Below, piece after piece: positions 1-4,636 of a DNA stretch of 5,655 nucleotides. Position 1 is the first letter of the stretch. The number at the start of each line of letters is the position of its first letter. Where the stretch lies: contig CALKAL010000098.1 in the NCBI GenBank assembly GCA_937983065.1, positions 1 to 5,655 of the forward strand. The letters are read 5' to 3'. A program made the translations under genes and the position numbers. The DNA is from an uncultured Bacillaceae bacterium (GTDB taxonomy: Bacteria > Bacillota > Bacilli > Bacillales > Alkalibacillaceae). Under the pieces are notes generated by a model. It worked only from the letters and a program-made list of their open reading frames with translations, was not told the DNA's origin and ran no database searches.

Positions 1-856
1 GTAAAGCTGCTTTTGCCTCATCATAATCAACCCCTGCAAGCAACATGACAATCGCTGGTTTGACAGCAAAATCTGTTTCAATCAAAACAGTTTCCGCTTC
101 TTCATAGGTTACATTTGTTGCTTCTTGAACGATTGTTTTTGCTCGTTCGCGCAATTTATAATTTGTCGCGTGGACATCAACCATTAAATTTTTATACACT
201 TTCCCCTGCTTAATCATTGATGCGGTTGAAATCATATTCAAAATCATTTTATGTGCGGTTGCGGCCTTTAACCGGGTTGAGCCCGTTAAAATTTCAGGTC
301 CTGTTTCCGCTTCAATTTTAATTTGCGCATAGTCACTAATATCCGCATCTTTATTACTCGTTAAGCTAATTGTCGTTGCATTCACTTCATTAGCATACAT
401 TAAAGCACCTTTAACATACGGTGTACGACCACTTGCAGCAATCCCGATAACGACATCTTTTTCTGTTAAACTTCGATTCTCTAAATCTTTCTTTCCTAAT
501 TCAAGATTATCTTCAGCACCTTCAATGGCGTGGACTAAAGCTTTGTCACCACCAGCCATTACAGCTTGAACCATATCTTGAGATGTCCCAAATGTCGGTG
601 GGCACTCAACGGCATCGAGTAAACCAATTCTCCCGCTCGTTCCCGCTCCGACGTAAAATAATCTGCCACCTTGATTAAAGGCATGATGGACTGCTTCGAC
701 CGCCGCTTCAATTTCTGTCAAAACGGAAGCGATAACTCTAGGAATATATTGATCTTCCTCGTTCATCAATTGTAATATCTCATTAATCGACATTTCATCT
801 AAATGAATAGATTTCGGATGAGATGTTTCCGTAATAAGTTGATTTATTTTGTTCAT
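1..856 (-). CDS. murQ: N-acetylmuramic acid 6-phosphate etherase MurQ (C-terminus cut by window edge)
   Basis: Cytoplasmic lyase that cleaves the lactyl ether of MurNAc-6-phosphate to GlcNAc-6-phosphate and D-lactate, the second step after AnmK in anhydro-MurNAc recycling. I translated 285 codons without a stop; the family is usually about 300 residues, so only some 15-20 residues should lie beyond the left edge. The SIS sugar-phosphate fold shows in GAGTSGRIG (70-78) and ASGRTP (141-146). E84 in DAVECPPT and E115 in EGAEDN match the two family catalytic glutamates. The GSTRLKA signature (192-198) is present, but the usual following glycine is alanine (A199). The ATG at 854-856 has an AGGAAGG ribosome site at 863-869. 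Only 14 bases separate it from the anmK stop, so the two are almost certainly co-transcribed. Confidence 0.96.
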   Translation of the reverse strand, partial: MNKINQLITETSHPKSIHLDEMSINEILQLMNEEDQYIPRVIASVLTEIEAAVEAVHHAFNQGGRLFYVGAGTSGRIGLLDAVECPPTFGTSQDMVQAVMAGGDKALVHAIEGAEDNLELGKKDLENRSLTEKDVVIGIAASGRTPYVKGALMYANEVNATTISLTSNKDADISDYAQIKIEAETGPEILTGSTRLKAATAHKMILNMISTASMIKQGKVYKNLMVDVHATNYKLRERAKTIVQEATNVTYEEAETVLIETDFAVKPAIVMLLAGVDYDEAKAAL

Positions 857-870
857 ATTCGACCTTCCTA

Positions 871-2043
871 TTACCAAGATATTTTACCCATAATAACAGC
901 CTTATTAGCTCCTGTTGCTTGGGGTAAATTGTTCGTTTGCTTTTGAAACCCTAAAAATCCTAGAAGCGCAAATACTAAAGCTTCCTTGGCATCACTTGAC
1001 ATACCTAGCTCTTCAACTTTTTTCACTTCAATGTCATTCATTAAATCTTCATTAATTAGCTGTAATAGTATCTCGTTATGTACACCGCCACCACTGACGT
1101 AAACTTCATGAAGATGACCTGTCTTGATAAATTCATTTAATTCCTTCGTTAAAGTCCGAGCGGTTAAAGCTGTAATCGTCGCAATGCGGTCCAGCTCAGA
1201 AATATTTAATGCAGCCGCTTCTTCCCACAGCTTTTTCGCATAATCAAATCCGAACTCTTCCCGACCCGTACTTTTCGGATAATCTTTAGAAAAATAAGCG
1301 TGATTCATCAGCTCATCAAGCCACTTTTCCTGAACGATCCCCTTTGAGGCGAGCTCCCCATTCCGATCATAAGACATTTTTCCGTTACTATAGTAATGAA
1401 CAAACGCATCGATCATCATATTACCTGGCCCAGTATCATAGGCGATGACATCATTTTCTGTCGCTTTCTTTTTTAAAATAGTAACGTTTGTAATGCCCCC
1501 AATATTAATAAGGGCACGCCCTACCTCATCTGAGCGAAATAAATGATAATCCGCAAAAGGAACTAAAGGAGCACCTTGACCTCCGACTGCGACATCCCGG
1601 GTTCTAAAGTCACCGATTGTCGGTATTCCTGTTTTTTCTGCAATGACGCTAATATCTCCAATTTGCAATGTGTTAGCACGATGATGAGGGTCATTTACAT
1701 TTCTTTCAGGTTCATGAAATATCGTCTGTCCGTGGGAAGCGATTAAATCAATCTCTGAAAGGGTTAATCCAGATTGCTCCACTGTTTCTAAAACCGCATC
1801 AGCAAACACTTCACCTAAAAGCATATTCATCGATGAAATAGCTGGACTTTGACTATTCGGTAATACGATGTCTTGTAGTTTTTCTTTCAATGGCTCATCA
1901 TAATCTATTGTGTTAAAATAAACTAAACTGTAGTCTATTTTTCCATGGAGACTTGGGGTGAATTCGACGATTGCAACATCGACGCCATCTAAAGACGTAC
2001 CAGACATCAGACCACAAACGGTCATTTTTTTTAATGAATTCAT
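871..2043 (-). CDS. anmK: Anhydro-N-acetylmuramic acid kinase AnmK
   Basis: Cytoplasmic sugar kinase that uses ATP and water to open the 1,6-anhydro ring of anhydro-MurNAc and phosphorylate it to MurNAc-6-phosphate, the substrate of the adjacent murQ product. At 390 residues it is close to normal family length. Visible motifs in order: N-terminal phosphate-binding GLMSGTSLDGVD (11-22), SHGQT (103-107), GDFRTRDVAVGGQGAPLVPF (144-163), NIGGITN (180-186), DTGPGN (203-208, probably carrying the catalytic aspartate), VSGGG (316-320) and a C-terminal ATGA (376-379). This order is typical of the ASKHA-fold AnmK family, and no key motif is missing. The ATG at 2041-2043 has a TGAGGTG ribosome site at 2054-2060, 10 bases upstream. 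A second ATG six codons in is possible but has no better site. It is first in an operon with murQ. Confidence 0.97.
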   Translation of the reverse strand: MNSLKKMTVCGLMSGTSLDGVDVAIVEFTPSLHGKIDYSLVYFNTIDYDEPLKEKLQDIVLPNSQSPAISSMNMLLGEVFADAVLETVEQSGLTLSEIDLIASHGQTIFHEPERNVNDPHHRANTLQIGDISVIAEKTGIPTIGDFRTRDVAVGGQGAPLVPFADYHLFRSDEVGRALINIGGITNVTILKKKATENDVIAYDTGPGNMMIDAFVHYYSNGKMSYDRNGELASKGIVQEKWLDELMNHAYFSKDYPKSTGREEFGFDYAKKLWEEAAALNISELDRIATITALTARTLTKELNEFIKTGHLHEVYVSGGGVHNEILLQLINEDLMNDIEVKKVEELGMSSDAKEALVFALLGFLGFQKQTNNLPQATGANKAVIMGKISW

Positions 2044-2053
2044 TAGTTACGAA

Positions 2054-2060
2054 CACCTCA
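2054..2060 (-). promoter_or_regulatory. Ribosome binding site of anmK
   Basis: TGAGGTG on the minus strand lies 10 bases before the ATG at 2043. It supports that start over the internal methionine at codon 7. Confidence 0.6.
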
Positions 2061-2075
2061 CTTTACAATGCACGA

Positions 2076-2089
2076 TGGAAGCGCTTAAT
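2076..2089 (-). promoter_or_regulatory. Putative cre (CcpA operator) at the anmK-murQ promoter
   Basis: The core is the palindrome AAGCGCTT, within TGGAAGCGCTTAAT on the plus strand. Against the cre consensus TGWAANCGNTNWCA it matches about 11 of 14 positions in either orientation. It sits directly downstream of the predicted -10 box, over the expected transcription start near 2086, where CcpA or another LacI-family repressor would block initiation. Catabolite control of the MurNAc operon is known in Bacillus subtilis; control here is inferred from sequence only. Confidence 0.5.
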
Positions 2090-2092
2090 ATT

Positions 2093-2121
2093 ATAATAAA
2101 TGGATTGAAATAATATATCAA
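2093..2121 (-). promoter_or_regulatory. SigA-type promoter for anmK-murQ
   Basis: On the minus strand TTGATA (2116-2121) is followed after exactly 17 bases by TATTAT (2093-2098). Each box matches five of six consensus positions. The predicted start near 2086 gives a leader of about 40 bases before the anmK ATG. Confidence 0.7.
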
Positions 2122-2154
2122 CTTTATTTCTATTTTTGTGAAATATTTTTTTAA

Positions 2155-2160
2155 TATACT
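2155..2160 (+). promoter_or_regulatory. Weak candidate -10 box for the methyltransferase gene
   Basis: TATACT matches five of six -10 positions and lies about 55 bases before the ATG. No convincing -35 box is found at normal spacing; TTGTGA at 2136-2141 is only 13 bases away. The promoter is therefore tentative. Confidence 0.25.
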
Positions 2161-2214
2161 GCTTTTGATTCTTTTAAACTAACTAAAAATACAAGACATA
2201 AAGGATGGGGTAAA

Positions 2215-2895
2215 ATGAGTAAAAATGAAAGAATCATCGAAAGTTGGCTAGCAAATGCAGATGCTTGGATTGATACGATTCAGTATCAATTAATTAAAAG
2301 TAGGGAAAATGTGACAAACAAAGCTATTGTAAATGAGGTTCAAAGCTTATATCCAACGCGTGTTTTAGATATGGGCTGTGGGGAAGGTTGGTTATGTCGT
2401 AAGCTAGCTGATGAAGGAATTAATACAGTTGGAATTGACGGCAGCCCACCTCTAATTAAAGAAGCAAAACGATTACATGATGGTGAATATTACGAGATGA
2501 CATATGAAGAGTTTACGGATCAACCGAAGCCGTTTTCATATACCTTCGATGTTGCCGTATTTAATTTTTCACTTTTGGCTAAAGAAATTGATTCATTATT
2601 GTTGTCGGTTAAAGATGTTCTAAGTAGTAAGGGTCATTTAGTCATTCAAACGTTACACCCCTTTAACTTCGGCCATCCGTATGTGAACCATTGGAAAGAA
2701 GAAAACTATGAAAAAATGAGAGCTGGCTATAAAAAGTCCATGCCATGGTATTTCCGTACGATGTCAGGTTGGAAAAACGTCTTAAATGATGCAGGCCTCA
2801 CCATTGTCGACTTAGTTGAACCGATTAATACGGAAACGTTAAAGCCAGAATCATTAATTCTCGTTTGTCAAAAGAGCGAGTCAATCAATAATTAA
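2215..2895 (+). CDS. Class I SAM-dependent methyltransferase, substrate unknown
   Basis: A 226-residue cytoplasmic protein with the Rossmann-like methyltransferase fold. Motif I is VLDMGCGEGW (50-59), which binds SAM, followed by an acidic residue at the end of strand 2 in VGIDGS (D75). FDVAVFNFSLL (111-121) fits the motif IV strand and HLVIQTLHP (141-149) the motif VI region. The C-terminal part, with PWYFRTMSGWKNVL (177-190), is probably the substrate-facing section. It resembles the broad UbiG/BioC-like Methyltransf_11/12 group, but nothing in it or its neighbours identifies the substrate, so a small molecule versus macromolecule target cannot be decided. The start is supported by AAGGATGGGG at 2201-2210, just before the ATG. 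It is transcribed divergently from anmK and appears to be a single-gene unit. Confidence 0.9.
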   Translation: MSKNERIIESWLANADAWIDTIQYQLIKSRENVTNKAIVNEVQSLYPTRVLDMGCGEGWLCRKLADEGINTVGIDGSPPLIKEAKRLHDGEYYEMTYEEFTDQPKPFSYTFDVAVFNFSLLAKEIDSLLLSVKDVLSSKGHLVIQTLHPFNFGHPYVNHWKEENYEKMRAGYKKSMPWYFRTMSGWKNVLNDAGLTIVDLVEPINTETLKPESLILVCQKSESINN

Positions 2896-3033
2896 TACTT
2901 AAAGCGTCTTTCGCAATAGAAAAATAGAGCGAAACTACTTATGATCAAAACGGAGGCTGCAAAAATAAATATCATCGATTGATTTTTACTTTTTACATAT
3001 CTGGTCGATTGATTCTTTTTGGAAAAAATTCAA
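2892..3033 (-). pseudogene. Possible small single-pass membrane protein, frame interrupted or unusual start
   Basis: Directly after the VanZ-like stop codon an AGGAGG (3037-3042) is followed by TTG at 3031-3033. That TTG frame closes after 15 codons. One base out of phase, an open frame runs from 3029 to a TAA at 2892-2894. It reads as a basic, polar N-terminus with KNQS occurring twice, a hydrophobic stretch of about 19 residues (IFIFAASVLIISSFALFFY) and a basic end (CERRFKY). Removing one A from the A5 run at 3016-3020 would join the two into a 46-residue protein. Alternatives are an ATT start at 3027-3029, 8 bases from AGGAGG; an ATG at 2973-2975 giving 27 residues but lacking a ribosome site; or simple chance in A+T-rich DNA. 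I do not recognise a family. It overlaps the end of the convergent methyltransferase gene by 4 bases. Confidence 0.3.
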
Positions 3034-3042
3034 TCAGCCTCC
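2952..3042. repeat. Long-range inverted repeat enclosing a direct repeat
   Basis: GGAGGCTG (2952-2959) is perfectly inverted as CAGCCTCC (3035-3042), 75 bases apart. Between them TCGATTGATT occurs twice in direct orientation (2975-2984 and 3005-3014). The right arm covers the last codons of the VanZ-like gene and its AGGAGG. In minus-strand RNA, the left arm could therefore pair with that Shine-Dalgarno-like sequence. Confidence 0.55.
3003..3039. terminator. Possible bidirectional terminator between convergent genes
   Basis: An imperfect hairpin pairs GATTGA (3007-3012) with TCAATC (3030-3035), continues through a T-rich/A-rich upper stem (3014-3028) with two mismatches, and can extend to outer GG/CC pairs (3003-3004 with 3038-3039). 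On the plus strand a loose T-rich stretch follows at 3043-3053. It lies where the methyltransferase and VanZ-like transcripts converge, but the stem is A+T-rich and no clean U-tract is present. Confidence 0.35.
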
Positions 3043-3540
3043 TATTTTATTTTCTCTCCTATTTATAAATAATAAAATAAGTACACTGAATAATAACCCC
3101 ATTAATCCACCGAATCCATCGATAACGACATCAAAATAATACGGCGTCCGCTCTGGCGTAAACGCTTGATTCCATTCATCCATTACCGCCATTAAAATAA
3201 TGACATAATACGAAAATAACATCTTTATATGTAATGAAGCATTTAACGTCTTTTGCACGGCGATAAAAACTAATAACGCTAAAATAAAATAAGTGCCAAA
3301 ATGAGCAAGCTTTCGTATTAAAAACTCAACGAATGGCTCAAATCCCATCGCCTCAACACTCCGCTCCACCCCATAATACGTAAATTGTAATTTACTGAGT
3401 AGCGGTTCTAGCTTCTCGACAAACGGTATATTTCCCAATAATGGTTTGACGTCTTGATCTGATGCTGATTGGGATGAAATAAAGAATATGACACCAATCC
3501 ATGAAAAAGGAAGTGTCCAGTAAATGAGTATTTTTTTCAT
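3034..3540 (-). CDS. VanZ-like family integral membrane protein
   Basis: A 168-residue membrane protein of the VanZ-like family, whose founding member gives low-level teicoplanin resistance in enterococci; the biochemical activity is unknown and resistance cannot be inferred here. An N-terminal hydrophobic segment (4-22) ends in the family's ISSQSA (21-26). RKLAHFGTYF (76-85) opens the next membrane segment and a third follows at about 105-120. The C-terminal signature is DEWNQAFTPER (121-131), then DVVIDGFGG (137-145) and a last membrane helix (144-160). The ATG at 3538-3540 has AGGAG 8 bases upstream. An open frame continues 42 codons further up to 3666, but that extension is not hydrophobic, has no good ribosome site and contains a likely promoter, so I reject it. 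The gene stands alone, with no van regulatory or ligase genes nearby. Confidence 0.9.
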   Translation of the reverse strand: MKKILIYWTLPFSWIGVIFFISSQSASDQDVKPLLGNIPFVEKLEPLLSKLQFTYYGVERSVEAMGFEPFVEFLIRKLAHFGTYFILALLVFIAVQKTLNASLHIKMLFSYYVIILMAVMDEWNQAFTPERTPYYFDVVIDGFGGLMGLLFSVLILLFINRRENKIGG

Positions 3541-3602
3541 AGCCTGATCTCCTATAAAACTTTGTCGCATGATCAAAATGGATACATGTCGATAATTACA
3601 AC

Positions 3603-3631
3603 ATTCTAGCAAATCGTGTTTAAAAATACAA
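3603..3631 (-). promoter_or_regulatory. Promoter candidate for the VanZ-like gene
   Basis: On the minus strand TTGTAT (3626-3631) is followed after 17 bases by TAGAAT (3603-3608). The -10 matches five of six positions and is preceded by TGC, an extended -10 element that compensates for the weak -35. The start would be near 3596, giving a leader of about 56 bases to the ATG at 3540. This also argues against translation from 3666. Confidence 0.5.
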
Positions 3632-3757
3632 TACGACGGGAATAGTTGAAGTGACCATTCATTCATAAAATTGCCTCAATATAGTCACAGCTTATTAACA
3701 GTTGTAGCGTGGACAAGACGCACTGGCTGATATACTAATAAGTGAAAGGATAATAAT

Positions 3758-3783
3758 ACCATAAATGAATGCGCATTAATGGT
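3758..3783. repeat. Imperfect dyad centred on AATGCGCATT
   Basis: A perfect 10-bp palindrome, AATGCGCATT (3768-3777), is flanked by ACCAT (3758-3762) and ATGGT (3779-3783) in inverted orientation. The flanks are not placed symmetrically. It lies in the divergent intergenic region, about 100 bases before the lipoprotein gene, and could be an operator or a small RNA hairpin. No regulator is identified. Confidence 0.45.
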
Positions 3784-3819
3784 TTAGTCCTTTAGTGAAT
3801 TTGCTTGAAGAAGTAAGTT

Positions 3820-3860
3820 TTGAATTTGGGTTCAATTTTTTAATAAAAATATATTGAATC
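3820..3860 (+). promoter_or_regulatory. Promoter and operator-like repeats before the b5 lipoprotein gene
   Basis: TTGGGT (3826-3831) and TATATT (3850-3855), 18 bases apart, form a moderate SigA-type promoter with a start near 3862. Overlapping it are TTGAA (3820-3824) and TTCAA (3831-3835), inverted with a 6-base gap, and TTCAAT (3831-3836) inverted against ATTGAA (3853-3858). Three related half-sites over one promoter suggest regulator binding, although such A+T-rich repeats can arise by chance. Confidence 0.4.
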
Positions 3861-3869
3861 ATTTTACTT

Positions 3870-3877
3870 AGGAGGTT
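3870..3877 (+). promoter_or_regulatory. Strong ribosome binding site of the b5 lipoprotein gene
   Basis: AGGAGGTT is a near-perfect complement to the 16S rRNA 3' end, ending 6 bases before the ATG at 3884. It predicts efficient translation and fixes the start. Confidence 0.85.
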
Positions 3878-3883
3878 AAGCAG

Positions 3884-4273
3884 ATGAAAAAATTAAAAGC
3901 TATATTGTTATTATTAGTGATGGCTTTAGTACTAGCAGCTTGTGGAGGCGACTCAACAGATGGAGAGGCAGACACGTCTACGCCAAACGAAGGGACAGAG
4001 GAAAGTGCAGATACGGAAACAGATTCTGCAGATGATGAAGGGGATCGAGTTTTCACATTAGATGAACTGAGTGAATATGATGGACAAGATGGAAATCCAG
4101 CTTATGTAGCGGTTGACGGTGTCGTGTATGACGTTACAGATGTTGGCGCTTGGGAAGGTGGAAATCACCCTGGAGGATTAACAGCTGGTGCTGACTTAAC
4201 AGAACAAATCTCACAATCTCCACACGGCGAAAGTGTACTGGATGGCTTGCCAGTCGTTGGAACACTTGAATAA
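3884..4273 (+). CDS. Membrane-anchored lipoprotein with cytochrome b5-like heme domain
   Basis: A 129-residue secreted lipoprotein. The signal peptide has a KKLK start and a hydrophobic core (7-17), then the lipobox LAAC, with C20 the expected lipidated residue, so the mature protein sits on the outer face of the membrane. Residues 21-54 form an acidic linker rich in D, E, S and T with no tryptophan or large hydrophobic core. From 57 onward is a prokaryotic cytochrome b5-type domain: FTLDELSEYDG (57-67), AYVAVDGVVYDVT (73-85), HPGG (95-98) and SPHG (112-115), ending GLPVVGTLE. H95 and H114 are the likely axial heme ligands; their spacing of 19 is shorter than in classical cytochrome b5. The role is probably electron transfer or heme binding outside the membrane, with unknown partners. 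No redox partner gene adjoins it. Confidence 0.9.
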   Translation: MKKLKAILLLLVMALVLAACGGDSTDGEADTSTPNEGTEESADTETDSADDEGDRVFTLDELSEYDGQDGNPAYVAVDGVVYDVTDVGAWEGGNHPGGLTAGADLTEQISQSPHGESVLDGLPVVGTLE

Positions 4274-4302
4274 GTTTAAATAAAACTATTGAACAATCTT
4301 TA

Positions 4303-4370
4303 GTCTGCAATTAATGAAGTCGAGTAGGTGGAATTCATTAACCCCCATCCCCTCACTCGATCGAACAGAC
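4303..4370 (+). ncRNA. Possible structured RNA element with mutually exclusive hairpins
   Basis: Three complementary pairs interlock here. GTCTG (4303-4307) pairs with CAGAC (4366-4370) as an outer stem. TTAATGAA (4311-4318) pairs perfectly with TTCATTAA (4334-4341). TCGAGT plus AGG and GGA (4320-4332) pairs with TCC, CCT and ACTCGA (4348-4360) with two single-base bulges. The last two overlap in pseudoknot order, so they compete or form a pseudoknot. It follows the b5 lipoprotein stop by about 30 bases and precedes the terminator by about 70. It may be a 3' untranslated structure or a small RNA; I match it to no known riboswitch or T-box. Confidence 0.35.
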
Positions 4371-4415
4371 AGTTATAGTATGAAGCGGTTCAAATATGAT
4401 TTTTCATACAGGAAT

Positions 4416-4429
4416 TGATAACGTTTTTA
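4416..4429 (-). promoter_or_regulatory. cre-like palindrome upstream of the terminator
   Basis: On the minus strand TAAAAACGTTATCA matches the cre consensus TGWAANCGNTNWCA at every fixed position but the second. No clear promoter is adjacent, and it sits between the b5 lipoprotein gene and its terminator. A functional CcpA role is therefore uncertain; it may be fortuitous or serve an unseen promoter. Confidence 0.3.
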
Positions 4430-4440
4430 TAGAAATTAAA

Positions 4441-4478
4441 CCCTTGGATACTCTAATCGGAGTTTCCAAGGGTTTTTT
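4441..4478 (+). terminator. Strong intrinsic terminator
   Basis: CCCTTGGA (4441-4448) pairs with TCCAAGGG (4465-4472). After one mismatch four more pairs (ACTC 4450-4453 with GAGT 4460-4463) extend the stem around a short loop. TTTTTT (4473-4478) follows at once. It ends plus-strand transcripts, most simply that of the b5 lipoprotein gene, whose stop lies 167 bases upstream. Confidence 0.93.
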
Positions 4479-4498
4479 GACTTAAAAGCGTTCATCCT

Positions 4499-4538
4499 TT
4501 GACGCTGAAACCTATGCTATTATCTGAACGTATATAAT
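4499..4538 (+). promoter_or_regulatory. Candidate promoter region for the coiled-coil protein gene
   Basis: TTGACG (4499-4504) is a good -35 box, but the best -10 at proper spacing (16 bases) is only TATCTG (4521-4526). A perfect TATAAT lies at 4533-4538, without a matching -35. One of these probably initiates transcription, leaving a leader of about 90-105 bases. Confidence 0.35.
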
Positions 4539-4624
4539 ATTATTAAGATGATGTAGGAAACTAGGATTAAGATTAAGTGTGAAGAATGACGCTTATTAGT
4601 TGTCAGTAAATGTTAGAATTCATT

Positions 4625-4630
4625 GGGGGA
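4625..4630 (+). promoter_or_regulatory. Ribosome binding site deciding the coiled-coil gene start
   Basis: GGGGGA lies 6 bases before the ATG at 4637. The in-frame ATG at 4610 has no purine-rich sequence at ribosome-site distance, so the later start is preferred. Confidence 0.65.
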
Positions 4631-4636
4631 ATACGA

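Larger units (their letters stand above)
3541..3883. other. Divergent intergenic region between VanZ-like and b5 lipoprotein genes
   Basis: This 343-bp stretch has no gene I can support. The minus-strand frame that covers 3541-3666 is an unlikely N-terminal extension of the VanZ-like gene. The region holds a minus-strand promoter (3603-3631), a dyad around AATGCGCATT (3758-3783), a cluster of TTGAA/TTCAA inverted repeats (3820-3860), a plus-strand promoter candidate and the strong ribosome site of the lipoprotein gene. Confidence 0.7.
4274..4636. other. Gene-free stretch with structured RNA-like segment, terminator and promoter region
   Basis: I find no protein gene in these 363 bases; the few ATG frames present close within a few codons. 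It contains competing hairpins (4303-4370), a small perfect hairpin TATGA-TTTT-TCATA (4395-4408), a cre-like palindrome (4416-4429), a clear terminator (4441-4478) and a weak promoter region for the next gene (4499-4538). A tandem hexamer, GATTAA twice, lies at 4565-4576. Confidence 0.75.

Noticed and set aside
2909..2934. TTTCGC/GCGAAA hairpin after the methyltransferase gene as a terminator
   Set aside because: The stem has only six pairs with a 14-base loop and no following T-tract.
3541..3666. 42-codon N-terminal extension of the VanZ-like gene from an ATG at 3666
   Set aside because: There is no ribosome site, the residues are not membrane-like or family-like, and a promoter-like element lies within it. 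AGGAG precedes the ATG at 3540, which gives normal VanZ-like length.
3765..3785. ATG-started 6-codon ORF after an AAAGGA sequence
   Set aside because: It is too short, the spacing from AAAGGA is too long, and it coincides with the AATGCGCATT dyad.
3868..4056. 62-codon minus-strand frame opposite the b5 lipoprotein gene
   Set aside because: It is low-complexity serine/valine/alanine antisense to the signal peptide and acidic linker, without a ribosome site.
4303..4478. T-box or known riboswitch before the coiled-coil gene
   Set aside because: GGTGG occurs at 4327-4331, but the T-box sequence context is absent, and no known aptamer core is recognisable. The terminator is better explained as the end of the b5 lipoprotein transcript.
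4610..4636. Earlier ATG start for the coiled-coil protein
   Set aside because: It has no Shine-Dalgarno sequence, whereas the ATG at 4637 has GGGGGA at good spacing.
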